DNA from: CALVNN01 sp964393975
GTDB taxonomy: Bacteria; Bacillota; Clostridia; Christensenellales; UBA1242
Direction of reading: 5' to 3'
Length of the DNA: 64,000 nucleotides
Assembly: GCA_964393975.1 (NCBI GenBank)
Contig: CAYMVO010000003.1
Coordinates: 13,166-77,165, forward strand
Position numbers and translations under genes: made by a program. The notes below the pieces were generated by a model, which worked only from the letters and a program-made list of their open reading frames with translations, searched no databases and was not told the origin of the DNA. This document shows positions 26,609-34,883 of the stretch, piece by piece. How positions within the stretch are numbered: the first letter of the stretch is position 1; the number at the start of each line of letters is the position of its first letter.

Positions 26609-27235
26609 ATGGACTTTATGAATGATTTTTGCGATGACGCTAAGATTTTGAGAACTAGGAAAAATAAATTGAGTCCTTTTTTGTCAGTATTGCTATATTG
26701 TTTTGGACGATTGGGTGCGGGGGTGTTGGTACCTATTGTTATATTTACCTTTATGACTGCGACCGTTGTGTTTTACGGGTTTGATAGTCCTAATCGTTTT
26801 GAGTATTGGTATGGTATTATCATTGTGCTAGTGACTGTTGTTTTGAGTTTGCTAGTGATAATTGGTGTGAGGTCTTTGTACAAAAAGAGTAAAGGTACCG
26901 CGAGACTTGTTTTTGCGTTGCAATCTGTTTCCGATGCTTTGAGGTTTGAGAGCAAGGAGATAGATAGAGCGTTGAGGCGTTTTGATAGAGCAAAGACTAA
27001 TATTGATAAGGTCTACGCCCTTAACTATATATATTTGACAAATGAGGAATTACTCGGTGAGATAGATAGTCATTTGAAAGATTTTACACAGTTAAAGGAT
27101 ACACCGAAAAATCGTGAAGTGTATGAGGTCTTGGTTGCGTTAGCTGAAAAAGTTGAGGTGTACAAGGCAAAATGTGAGGCAAATAGAATGGCGTTTATTG
27201 ATGTAAACAATTTGAACGCGTCAAGTGGGGAGTGA
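26609..27235 (+). CDS. Membrane protein with two N-terminal TM segments and helical cytoplasmic domain
   Basis: I do not recognise this 208-residue protein. Two hydrophobic segments are visible (about residues 28-54 and 67-90). A soluble helical region of about 115 residues (RALRRFDRAKTNIDKVYALNY) follows and may form a coiled coil. An AGGAGGGTG ribosome site precedes the start. It is 22 bases behind rpoZ and so likely belongs to the same transcript as the Rho-like gene. No function is inferred. Confidence 0.6.
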   Translation: MDFMNDFCDDAKILRTRKNKLSPFLSVLLYCFGRLGAGVLVPIVIFTFMTATVVFYGFDSPNRFEYWYGIIIVLVTVVLSLLVIIGVRSLYKKSKGTARLVFALQSVSDALRFESKEIDRALRRFDRAKTNIDKVYALNYIYLTNEELLGEIDSHLKDFTQLKDTPKNREVYEVLVALAEKVEVYKAKCEANRMAFIDVNNLNASSGE

Positions 27236-27296
27236 GCCAAATGGCTCGCTTTTTGCTAAAAAATAGAAAAATTAGGACTTTATTTTGATTTGAGTA

Positions 27297-27325
27297 TTGA
27301 CATATTTGAGTAAATAATATATACT
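27297..27325 (+). promoter_or_regulatory. Strong sigma-A-type promoter
   Basis: A perfect TTGACA (27297-27302), 17 bases, then TATACT (27320-27325). The expected start of transcription falls near 27332, which supports the downstream ATG at 27358 for the next gene. Confidence 0.8.
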
Positions 27326-27357
27326 ATTTATTAGTTATGTACAAGGTTGGTGAGTGT

Positions 27358-28191
27358 ATGGCTTATAACGATTTAGGTTTTAGAGAATTTGATTTAGATA
27401 GGATTATAAGAGCAGTTAATAATGAAAAGAATGAGTATAATTGGTTTCAAAGGGCGTATGACAACTTTGCATATTCGCTTAGGGGCGTTGTAGCAGGTGG
27501 TTTGCGTTCTGCTACGGGGTTTATAGTGACTGCGCTTGCGTTGAATTATGTGATACCAGTGTCTGAGCCTGTTGGTATTGCTTTTGGTGTGGGTGTTGCG
27601 AGCTCTATTGTTCCGCCAGTTGTTAATACTAAGTTGAATAAACATAGGTCTATAAATTATCACCATATTCTTAGTGCGATTAGGTATTTTAAAGAGGACT
27701 TGCAAGCGTCTAAGACTGTTATGAAAAAGCTAGAAAAGAGTCTTATAAATGTCGTCGAAAAAGAAAGGAAAAAAGGTATTGATTTGTCAGAAGAAAAGCT
27801 TGATCTAATGCAAAGGTTTGCAGGGTGTCTCGGTGACTCTGTCAAGAAGTTTGACGCAAAATTATTGGAGCTAAATGAGCAATATGATGAGTCAGTCTGC
27901 GAAAAAGGTCTAAAAAAGAAGCATAAAAAGATGCACGATATTATAAAGTATATATCTGGTATACGTGACCATATAGATGATTTGTATGATGATGCGTGCT
28001 ATGTTTGTAATGTGATAAGTGGTGAGTATACATACGATCCTGATTATACACGTGGCAATAAACTATTTCAATATATGGATGAAGAGCTCTATGATGAGCA
28101 ATTAAGAGAATACATTAGTCAAGGAAAAGATGTGATTACAAATTATGATTTTGATAGATATGACGGCAAGACAGCCGAAAGGAATATCTAA
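27358..28191 (+). CDS. Hypothetical membrane-associated protein
   Basis: The 277-residue product is not recognised. One or two moderately hydrophobic glycine-rich segments (about residues 40-90, containing GGLRSATGFIVTALALNYVI) are followed by a long charged helical region (KTVMKKLEKSLINVVEKERKKG) and a tyrosine/aspartate-rich C-terminus (YTYDPDYTRGNKLFQYMDEE). The start at 27358 is preferred over 27337 because the latter would sit only five bases behind the predicted transcription start. It resembles the preceding 26609 gene product in layout (membrane part, then helical part) but not obviously in sequence. Confidence 0.55.
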   Translation: MAYNDLGFREFDLDRIIRAVNNEKNEYNWFQRAYDNFAYSLRGVVAGGLRSATGFIVTALALNYVIPVSEPVGIAFGVGVASSIVPPVVNTKLNKHRSINYHHILSAIRYFKEDLQASKTVMKKLEKSLINVVEKERKKGIDLSEEKLDLMQRFAGCLGDSVKKFDAKLLELNEQYDESVCEKGLKKKHKKMHDIIKYISGIRDHIDDLYDDACYVCNVISGEYTYDPDYTRGNKLFQYMDEELYDEQLREYISQGKDVITNYDFDRYDGKTAERNI

Positions 28192-28210
28192 TTATAATGC
28201 TATACAAGAA

Positions 28211-28248
28211 AAGATCGTTGGTATAAAAATTTGTACCAACGGTCTTTT
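28211..28248. terminator. Bidirectional terminator
   Basis: A 13-bp stem with one G-T pair (AAGATCGTTGGTA with TACCAACGGTCTT) is flanked by A and T runs between convergent genes. Confidence 0.9.
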
Positions 28249-28261
28249 GTGTAATGATTAT

Positions 28262-28594
28262 TTAAAAAATATTTGATACACTAAGTTCTGTATAAGTTCT
28301 TTCAAAAGCAGATATCATAAGCACTATCATACATACCGATAATAGTACACCAATGATAGCACCTTTAATAGCCATTTTAGAATTTTTAGGTGCATCTTTT
28401 CGCCACGCCAAGAAAAGAATAAAACCTATCAATGGAAAAAAGAAACCTAAAAACCCCCAACCGATACTACCCGTGTCCACTGCGTTTTTATCTGGATCGA
28501 ATGAAGAGTTGCTATCTTCCTTTACCAATCTACCACAATGTAGACAAACATCAGCGTTATCATTTAGTAGACTACCACAATATTTACAATACAT
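28262..28594 (-). CDS. Zinc-ribbon membrane protein
   Basis: The 110-residue protein begins with a zinc ribbon (C-K-Y-C and C-L-H-C, about residues 3-20). An acidic/serine linker follows, then two membrane segments (about residues 43-64 and 78-98) separated by a short basic loop. This domain layout is common in small Bacillota membrane proteins of unknown function. AAAGGAG precedes the ATG. It is a single gene between two terminators. Confidence 0.75.
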   Translation of the reverse strand: MYCKYCGSLLNDNADVCLHCGRLVKEDSNSSFDPDKNAVDTGSIGWGFLGFFFPLIGFILFLAWRKDAPKNSKMAIKGAIIGVLLSVCMIVLMISAFERTYTELSVSNIF

Positions 28595-28792
28595 ACTAAC
28601 TCCTTTAATAAACTAACATATTTTATGGTACTAATGATATCATAAAAATGACTAAATTGCAATATAATAATTTGTAGTTTTGTATTAAAATCAAAATCTA
28701 ATAGCAAAAATTTATTTGCGTAATTTTTTTCGTTTGTTTGAGTGACCTATAACAGTACAAAATATGTGTAGTAGTCTAGTGGCGTATGGGAC

Positions 28793-28832
28793 TAAAAAAC
28801 TACAAGGTAGACAAAAGCCTTGTAGCTTTTTT
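28793..28832 (-). terminator. Terminator of the GDPD gene
   Basis: An 8-bp perfect stem (CTACAAGG with CCTTGTAG) lies directly behind the minus-strand stop. The T run (GTTTTTTAG) follows on the minus strand. Confidence 0.8.
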
Positions 28833-29561
28833 TTAGATGGTAGGGACAAAGTTTTCAAAAATGATATTGTCGCAACAACCTGCTATCTTTAGGTAATCAC
28901 TTTGACTATTTACAGTCCAAGCAAGAAGTGGTAACTCTTTATGCTTTTTGACATAGCGATTAGGTAGGTCTTGAGCGTTGTAACTAATAAAATCAGGTCT
29001 AGCAATCTTATTGAAAAACATTCTCTTTAAAAAGTATTTTCTAAATATAGACATCTTAGTACCTTTAAAGAAACTAGATAATTGACCACGCAAGACTTGT
29101 GGTGCATTATGAGCGAACCACTCTAAGACGTAAGGGTTAAAACTTTGAATAGCGTATTCACCTTTGTAATCTTTTAGTAGTCGTAGTAGCGCGGACTCTA
29201 ATTCGCCAACCTTACTACCGCTATTTTTTATCTCAATCAAGATTGGCGTCTTGCCGTCAATAGCACTTAGGACTTCCTCTAGTGTAGGAATGGTGTATTT
29301 TGTGTTTAAAATATGGCAAGAGGATAAATCTTCCTTTTTAAGGTTTTTCAAATAGCCATCCTTGCCCGTAAGCCTACAAAGTCTATCATCGTGAAAAACG
29401 ACGATAGTACCATCGGATATTTGCTGAACATCTAGCTCTACAGCAAAACCATTTTCCACCGCAAGATTGAACGCTCCTAAAGTATTTTCAGGGTTTTCAT
29501 CATTATGAAATCCTCTATGTGCGATATATTTATTAACTAACCAACTATCAAATAAACTCAT
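28833..29561 (-). CDS. Glycerophosphodiester phosphodiesterase family protein
   Basis: GDPD enzymes hydrolyse deacylated phospholipids such as glycerophosphocholine to glycerol-3-phosphate and an alcohol. The 242-residue protein has the full TIM-barrel signature: AHRGFHNDENPENTLGAF, then ELDVQ, then VFHDDRL, with the catalytic His and metal-binding Glu and Asp in place. There is no signal peptide, so it should act in the cytoplasm like UgpQ. The ribosome site AGAGG is present. It is a single-gene transcript with its own terminator. Confidence 0.9.
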   Translation of the reverse strand: MSLFDSWLVNKYIAHRGFHNDENPENTLGAFNLAVENGFAVELDVQQISDGTIVVFHDDRLCRLTGKDGYLKNLKKEDLSSCHILNTKYTIPTLEEVLSAIDGKTPILIEIKNSGSKVGELESALLRLLKDYKGEYAIQSFNPYVLEWFAHNAPQVLRGQLSSFFKGTKMSIFRKYFLKRMFFNKIARPDFISYNAQDLPNRYVKKHKELPLLAWTVNSQSDYLKIAGCCDNIIFENFVPTI

Positions 29562-29652
29562 ATTTTATACCTCTTTATGCTAAATTAAAGGTTTATGTGT
29601 TTATTATAACATATTTTTTTTAAAATTACTAGCATTTTAAGGTAAAAATAAA

Positions 29653-29680
29653 TTGCCTTTTGATATTTTTATGATATACT
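29653..29680 (+). promoter_or_regulatory. Promoter of lepA-hemW
   Basis: TTGCCT (29653-29658), 16 bases, then TATACT (29675-29680), about 70 bases before lepA. Confidence 0.55.
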
Positions 29681-29750
29681 AAATAAGAAACAATTAATGG
29701 CTTGATGTTTTTAATTATAAGCGTTAAGAAAAATTTATTTAGGGATTTGT

Positions 29751-31544
29751 ATGAGAGATTTGAGCAAGATTAGAAATTTTTGTATAGTAGCACATATAGA
29801 CCACGGGAAAAGCACACTAGCGGATAGACTCATTGAGTATACTGGGACTGTGTCAAAGCGTGATATGAGCGAGCAACTATTAGATAGTATGGACTTGGAA
29901 AAGGAGCACGGCATCACTATAAAACTAACTCCTACTAGAATGAAGTACAACTATAATGGTGAGGAGTATGTTTTAAACCTTATTGATACACCTGGACACG
30001 TAGATTTTACTTATGAGGTCAGTCGTTCGCTTGTGGCGTGTGAGGGCGCGATACTGATTGTGGACGCTTCGCAAGGTGTGGAGGCGCAAACGCTCGCAAA
30101 TGTTTATTTGGCATTAGATAACAATCTAGAAGTCTTGCCAGTGATAAACAAGATAGACTTACCGAGTGCTAGACCTAGTGAGGTCAAAAAAGAGATAGAG
30201 GACATCATAGGTATACCTGCAGATGATGCACCGCTAATTAGTGCTAAAACAGGTCTAAATATTGATGATGTTTTGAGGCAAGTCGTAGAAAAAATACCCG
30301 CTCCAAAGGGAGAGTTTGATGCACCGCTTAAGGCGCTTATATTTGATAGTTATTATGACAATTATAAAGGCGCTGTGTGTATGGTGCGTGTGTTTGACGG
30401 TAGCGTAAAGGTGGGCGACTTAATAAAAATGTGTAGCAGTGGCAAGACATTTGAGGTGACCGAGGTCGGATATTTTGTGCCAAAAGCGAGCGCTGTAGAT
30501 GTGCTAGAGTGCGGTGATGTTGGGTATATCTGTGCGAGTATAAAAAACGTGAGCGAGTGCAAGGTGGGTGACACTGTGACGCTTGCAAACAATCCGACTG
30601 AGCATCCGCTAGCGGGATACAAGCAAGTGCAACCTGTGGTATTTAGTGGTGTGTTTTTGGTGGATGGTAGTAGGTTTAACGATCTAAAAGACGCGCTCGA
30701 AAAACTTAGACTAAACGATGCGTCGCTAACCTTTGAACCAGAAGTGAGTACTGCGCTTGGATATGGGTTTAGATGCGGTTTTTTGGGACTACTGCATTTG
30801 GAGATTATAACCGAGAGACTAGAGCGAGAGTTTAATTTGGATATTATCACGACTGCACCGAGTGTTAGTTATAGGATACTCACGACCAAAAACGAGGAAC
30901 TTATGATTAGTAATCCGTGTAGTCTTCCTTCGCCTCAAGAAATCGCCGTTTGGGAGGAACCTATCGTAAAATTAGAGGTCTACACTCCACCTGAATATGT
31001 GGGTGCGGTGATGACTCTTTGTCAAGACAAACGTGGCGAATACAAAGATATGCAATATATCGACGCTAGTCGTGTGAGATTAAATTATATTATGCCACTT
31101 AACGAGATAGTGTATGACTTTTTTGATAACTTAAAATCTCGCACTCGAGGTTATGCGAGTCTAGACTACGAACTCGCTGGGTACAAGGAGAGCGATTTGG
31201 TGAGAATGGATATTTTGCTAAATGGCGAAGTGTGTGATGCGCTTAGTCTCATAGTGCATAGAGACAAGGCATACGCAAGAGGTAGGGGTATTGTAGAGAA
31301 ACTAAAAGAAATCATACCTCGTCAGTTGTTTGAAGTGCCTATTCAAGCGTCTATTGGCAATAAAGTCATTGCGAGAGAGACGGTAAAAGCGATGCGTAAA
31401 GATGTGCTCGCGAAGTGTTATGGCGGTGATATTACTCGTAAGCGTAAATTATTAGAAAAGCAGAAAGAGGGCAAGAAGAGGATGCGTAAGGTGGGTAGTG
31501 TGGAACTACCTAGCGAGGCGTTTATCAGTATTCTTAAGATATAA
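29751..31544 (+). CDS. lepA: Elongation factor 4 (LepA)
   Basis: LepA is a ribosome-associated GTPase thought to aid 30S assembly and to rescue stalled or mistranslocated ribosomes. The 597-residue length is normal. The G domain shows AHIDHGKSTLADRL (G1), DTPGHVDFTYEVSRSL (G3) and NKIDLPSA (G4). The characteristic C-terminal domain of the family (ARGRGIVEKLKEIIPRQLFE) is present. It is followed immediately by hemW; the lepA-hemW pairing is well known in Bacillota. Confidence 0.97.
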   Translation: MRDLSKIRNFCIVAHIDHGKSTLADRLIEYTGTVSKRDMSEQLLDSMDLEKEHGITIKLTPTRMKYNYNGEEYVLNLIDTPGHVDFTYEVSRSLVACEGAILIVDASQGVEAQTLANVYLALDNNLEVLPVINKIDLPSARPSEVKKEIEDIIGIPADDAPLISAKTGLNIDDVLRQVVEKIPAPKGEFDAPLKALIFDSYYDNYKGAVCMVRVFDGSVKVGDLIKMCSSGKTFEVTEVGYFVPKASAVDVLECGDVGYICASIKNVSECKVGDTVTLANNPTEHPLAGYKQVQPVVFSGVFLVDGSRFNDLKDALEKLRLNDASLTFEPEVSTALGYGFRCGFLGLLHLEIITERLEREFNLDIITTAPSVSYRILTTKNEELMISNPCSLPSPQEIAVWEEPIVKLEVYTPPEYVGAVMTLCQDKRGEYKDMQYIDASRVRLNYIMPLNEIVYDFFDNLKSRTRGYASLDYELAGYKESDLVRMDILLNGEVCDALSLIVHRDKAYARGRGIVEKLKEIIPRQLFEVPIQASIGNKVIARETVKAMRKDVLAKCYGGDITRKRKLLEKQKEGKKRMRKVGSVELPSEAFISILKI

Positions 31545-31545
31545 T

Positions 31546-32622
31546 ATGGCGTCTATTTATATACATATTCCTTTTTGTGAGAGGAAATGCAAGTATTGTA
31601 GTTTTGTTAGTTACGAAAAATGTAATTTATTAGATAGATACATTGAGTCTTTGTTGGATGAGATAAGGTCAACGAAAAGGGTAGAGGTCGATACGATTTA
31701 TATAGGTGGCGGGACACCTAGTTTGCTTAGCGGAGAGCAGTTGAGTAAGATTTTGAGCGTTATAAGGCAAGAACATAATGTAAGGGGTGACGCGGAAATT
31801 AGTATTGAGTGCAATCCTAACTCTATTACAAGAGATAAACTACTTGCGTACAAGTCGTGTGGGGTGAATAGGGTAAGCGTTGGCGTGCAAAGTCTAAATG
31901 ACAAGGTATTAGATAGTATTGGCAGGTTGCATACGGGAGAAGTGGCTTTAAATACTCTAAGGCTTTTATGTGAAATATTTGATAATGTTAGTGCTGATTT
32001 GATCATAGGATTACCATATCAGAGCAAGAGTCAAGTGATAGATGACATTAAAAAGATTGCACCTTTTGTCACGCACTTTAGCGTGTATAGTCTAATGCTG
32101 GAGAGCGGAACAAAATTGTTTGATGAGGTAGAAAAAGGTGATTTGAGTCTACCAAACGAGGATGCCGTGGTGGATATGTACGATAGTGCGGTGGCGGTGC
32201 TAAAAGATTTAGGGTTTGATAGATACGAGGTGAGCAACTTTGGTCAAAAATGCGAGCATAATTTGGCGTATTGGACTCAAAAAGATTATTACGGGTTTGG
32301 CGTGGCGAGTCATAGCTATGTAAAAGGGGTGAGGTATTGCAATACCGAAAGTCTAGAGGCGTATTTGTCGGGGGAGCGTATTTTGGATAGTTACACGGTC
32401 GGTGAAAATGAGTCTAGAGAAGAGTACATTATGCTAAGGATGAGGCTGGCGGAAGGGTTTTTGATAAAAGATTATTTTGAAAGGTTTGGCGTTTTGCCAC
32501 CTATGGACAAAGTAGAGGAGATGAAAAAACAAGGTTTGGTGGTGGAAGCGCGTGGGGCTTTGAGGGCGACTGAGTTGGGCTTTCATTTATTAAATCATAT
32601 CATTTTAAAGCTATTAGATTGA
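31546..32622 (+). CDS. hemW: Radical SAM heme chaperone HemW
   Basis: HemW is a radical SAM protein, formerly called oxygen-independent coproporphyrinogen oxidase-like, that binds heme and delivers it to membrane acceptors. The start at 31546 (one base after the lepA stop) gives a protein beginning MASIYIHIPFC, the standard N-terminus. The longer frame inside lepA is not used. The cluster motif is C-E-R-K-C-K-Y-C-S-F (CxxxCxxC), followed by YIGGGTPSLL and NRVSVGVQS. At 358 residues it has the family length. Confidence 0.93.
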   Translation: MASIYIHIPFCERKCKYCSFVSYEKCNLLDRYIESLLDEIRSTKRVEVDTIYIGGGTPSLLSGEQLSKILSVIRQEHNVRGDAEISIECNPNSITRDKLLAYKSCGVNRVSVGVQSLNDKVLDSIGRLHTGEVALNTLRLLCEIFDNVSADLIIGLPYQSKSQVIDDIKKIAPFVTHFSVYSLMLESGTKLFDEVEKGDLSLPNEDAVVDMYDSAVAVLKDLGFDRYEVSNFGQKCEHNLAYWTQKDYYGFGVASHSYVKGVRYCNTESLEAYLSGERILDSYTVGENESREEYIMLRMRLAEGFLIKDYFERFGVLPPMDKVEEMKKQGLVVEARGALRATELGFHLLNHIILKLLD

Positions 32623-32659
32623 CTTTTTTTGGTAAATAAAAGTTTTTAAGGCGTAAAGT

Positions 32660-32687
32660 AAATATTTTTAATAGCAATGAATAAACT
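32660..32687 (+). promoter_or_regulatory. Weak candidate sigma-E-type promoter before the ytxC-like gene
   Basis: AAATATT (32660-32666), 13 bases, then AATAAACT (32680-32687), in the same layout as the elements before spoIVA and spoIVFA. The -10 match is incomplete. Confidence 0.3.
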
Positions 32688-32711
32688 ACCTTATGTATAA
32701 AGGAGTAGTTT

Positions 32712-33428
32712 ATGTTGGAATTTACTTTGGTAATGACAGGGGTGGATGATATTACGCTAGAGCAAGAACGTTCATTATTACATAACAAAGTGCGAGATAA
32801 AGGTGGCATTTTTTCTACACTCGTTATGGATAAAGACATCTATTTTTTGATAGCGAGTAATAAAAATGAAGATTTGATTTTAGAGGATATTACTCAAACT
32901 ATTATAAATAGTATCAAGTCTTTCAAGACGAGTTTTGTAAAAGAACATATCAATTTTAAAACTAAAAACAAGATGAAATTATCAGCACTTGTAAAGGCGC
33001 TAGTAAATTTTGATATGGGTAGTGACGCGAAGGTGATAAGGTATAAACTACTACTCAAAAACGAACTCAATTTGTATTCGTTTTATAGATTTAGATTGAA
33101 AGATTTGGTGGATAAGTGGAGTCAACTCGTAGATATAACAAATCAAAATGTCGGGTTTTTGGGCTTTGATGAGACGTATATTGATATTATTCGGTTTTTA
33201 GTGGACGGTATATCGGTAGGTGAAGAACTTAAAGCGTTTATGCAAGATAAGGTGGTAAGCTTTTATAATAAAAACGACGAACTATTAAAAGAATACAGTT
33301 TTGATATGGAGCGATTTTTTGATGAACTCATATCGCATAATCCTAGCAAACTCACTATACACGGGTTTAGTGGAGATGTGAACGAGTTTTTGATGCAATT
33401 ATTTGCGGATAGAGTAAAAATTTCTTAA
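32712..33428 (+). CDS. ytxC: YtxC-like sporulation protein
   Basis: The 238-residue protein resembles the YtxC family, whose members are found in spore formers and lie next to thrS, as here. Seen in the sequence are a central FYRFRLKDLVDKWSQLVD segment and a C-terminal part near the ISVGEELKAFMQDKVVSF region that fit the family pattern. No signal peptide or membrane segment is present. An AAAGGAG ribosome site precedes the ATG. The biochemical role of YtxC is not known. The position before a thrS-type T-box leader is the strongest support; sequence similarity is moderate. Confidence 0.65.
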   Translation: MLEFTLVMTGVDDITLEQERSLLHNKVRDKGGIFSTLVMDKDIYFLIASNKNEDLILEDITQTIINSIKSFKTSFVKEHINFKTKNKMKLSALVKALVNFDMGSDAKVIRYKLLLKNELNLYSFYRFRLKDLVDKWSQLVDITNQNVGFLGFDETYIDIIRFLVDGISVGEELKAFMQDKVVSFYNKNDELLKEYSFDMERFFDELISHNPSKLTIHGFSGDVNEFLMQLFADRVKIS

Positions 33429-33435
33429 AAAATCA

Positions 33436-33464
33436 TTGGCAACATATTAGCGTGGTAGTATAAT
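33436..33464 (+). promoter_or_regulatory. Promoter of the T-box/thrS-like transcript
   Basis: TTGGCA (33436-33441), 17 bases, then a perfect TATAAT (33459-33464). The expected start is near 33471. Confidence 0.75.
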
Positions 33465-33471
33465 GGTATTA

Positions 33472-33725
33472 GAAACATATTGGCATTTGCTATTAAGCAT
33501 AAGCAAGATCCAAGTAGTCTATAACAATCTTTTGAACTAGAGATGCGCGTTCGTGGGCTGAAAGACTCGCACAAAAGGTTATAGGTGAAACCACTTTTTG
33601 CCAGCCAACGCCCGAACTGTTTAGCGTTATAGACACAAATAAGGCTCGCTATTTAGCGAGTGAAATAAGGTGGAACCACGGTTATATATCGTCCTTAAAG
33701 TAGAATATACTTTTTGGGCGTTTTT
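33472..33725 (+). promoter_or_regulatory. T-box riboswitch leader (threonine type)
   Basis: T-box leaders sense uncharged tRNA and allow readthrough of a terminator. The T-box sequence AAGGTGGAACCACGG lies at 33667-33681. Upstream are the AGAGATG and GGCTGAAAG motifs of stem I (33540-33565), and GTGAAACCACT, whose ACC (33590-33592) is a good threonine specifier. The terminator is built by GTCC...GGGCGTTTTTT at about 33690-33726. The specifier call is by comparison with Bacillus thrS leaders; the exact 5' helix boundaries are not certain. Confidence 0.88.
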
Positions 33726-33758
33726 TGTTTCTATAAAAATAATAAGGAGATTTATATT

Positions 33759-34379
33759 ATGGATGAAAAAGAATTGCAAAAATTAGAAGAAAAGAAGCAA
33801 AAAGAGATGACCGCTCGCCATACTATGAGTCACGTGCTTGCGGGTGCTATCAAGTCTATCTTTGGCGATGTCAAGTTTGGTATCGGTCCTGCTATTGAGG
33901 ATGGTTTTTACTATGACTTTGATATGGAACACGCCTTAAATGAGGAAGATTTTGACGCTATTGATAAAAAAATGCGTGAATTGGTCGAACAAAATTTGGA
34001 TATGGTGCGTGAGGAGGTCTCTAGAGAAAAGGCGCTTATGATGTTTAGTGACCAACCGTACAAGGTGGAGTTGATTAAAGATTTGCCAGAAGATGAAGTT
34101 ATTTCCGTTTATCATTTGGGAGATGTGTTTACCGATTTGTGTCGTGGTCCGCTTAGAGCAAAAGGTTATAGAGTAGAAAAAGATTTTAGAAATGAAAAGA
34201 TTGGATACAAAATCCGTGAAGCAGTCAAAATGAAAATACCTTATATGGTAATTATTGGCGATAATGAAATGAATAATAATACCATTAGCATTAGAAAGCG
34301 TGGAAACGAAAGTATTAACGATATTACTTTTGATGACTTGTGCTTAAGTATAGATAAAGACATAGAGAATAAGATATAA
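33759..34379 (+). CDS. ThrRS-derived protein: editing-like domain joined to anticodon-binding domain, catalytic core missing
   Basis: The start at 33759 follows AAGGAG and gives 206 residues. Residues 1-131 match the second (editing, SAD-type) domain of threonyl-tRNA synthetase, including the metal-site-like H-T-M-S-H and the D-L-C-R-G-P strand. Residues 132-206 match the end of the ThrRS anticodon-binding domain (RNEKIGYKIREAVKMKIPYM). The TGS domain and the whole class II catalytic core, about 380 residues, are absent. The junction falls inside the C-x-x-x-H editing motif, so its final His is replaced by Leu132. The frame is intact and sits behind a T-box. It may be a deletion remnant, an assembly collapse, or a trans-acting tRNA-Thr binding protein. 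It cannot charge tRNA. Confidence 0.8.
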   Translation: MDEKELQKLEEKKQKEMTARHTMSHVLAGAIKSIFGDVKFGIGPAIEDGFYYDFDMEHALNEEDFDAIDKKMRELVEQNLDMVREEVSREKALMMFSDQPYKVELIKDLPEDEVISVYHLGDVFTDLCRGPLRAKGYRVEKDFRNEKIGYKIREAVKMKIPYMVIIGDNEMNNNTISIRKRGNESINDITFDDLCLSIDKDIENKI

Positions 34380-34388
34380 TCTATTATG

Positions 34389-34418
34389 GCATTAGACTTT
34401 TTAGTCTAGTGCTTTTTT
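34389..34418 (+). terminator. Terminator after the thrS-like gene
   Basis: A 10-bp stem with one G-T pair (GCATTAGACT with AGTCTAGTGC), TTTT loop, and six T after it. Confidence 0.9.
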
Positions 34419-34883
34419 GCTATTTAAATGAGAAAATCACCTTAAACGATTAAATAGTGTAATCTTGTGTATCATTTTTAGAGGGGCATCTTGAGTATGC
34501 GATTAGTACTGCTAAAAAACATAATGTAAATTTAACTTATTTAAATGAGTCGTTTGAAGTCTGATTGTTGTATTATTTGACTAGTATGGCGAGTGAAAAT
34601 CTAACTAGAAAAACTTTTATAAAGAAATCAATTATTGAATGAAAATGTAGAAAATTTTTGATATTTGCTTGCGTAATTGTAAATAATAAGATATAATCAA
34701 ATAGTAAGAAAGAGTACGTGGTATTTGCGGGCTTTTTATCAGAGTTCTAGCGGTGGGAAAAATGATAATCTTTAGGCGAAATTATTTAATTTTTACATAT
34801 TTTAAATTCAAATAATTTTCTATATGACATGTAAAATGTCATTACATTAATAAATCTATCTAAAATCTTTTTGAGGTGAATGT
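34419..34883. other. Gene-free stretch before the surface protein
   Basis: About 465 bases. A stop-free frame of about 32 codons ending near 34562 (containing LEYAISTAKKHNVNL) lacks a start and may be a gene fragment. A small hairpin TGACAT-GTAAA-ATGTCA lies at about 34828-34844. No clear promoter for the next gene was identified. Confidence 0.4.

Noticed and set aside
33451..33475. tRNA-like D-arm sequence (GCGTGGTAGTATAATGGTATTA)
   Set aside because: No anticodon or T arm folds behind it. The TATAAT is the -10 box of the T-box promoter with TTGGCA 17 bases upstream.
34471..34562. Short open segment containing LEYAISTAKKHNVNL
   Set aside because: No start codon or ribosome site and too short to assign; kept only as a possible gene scrap.
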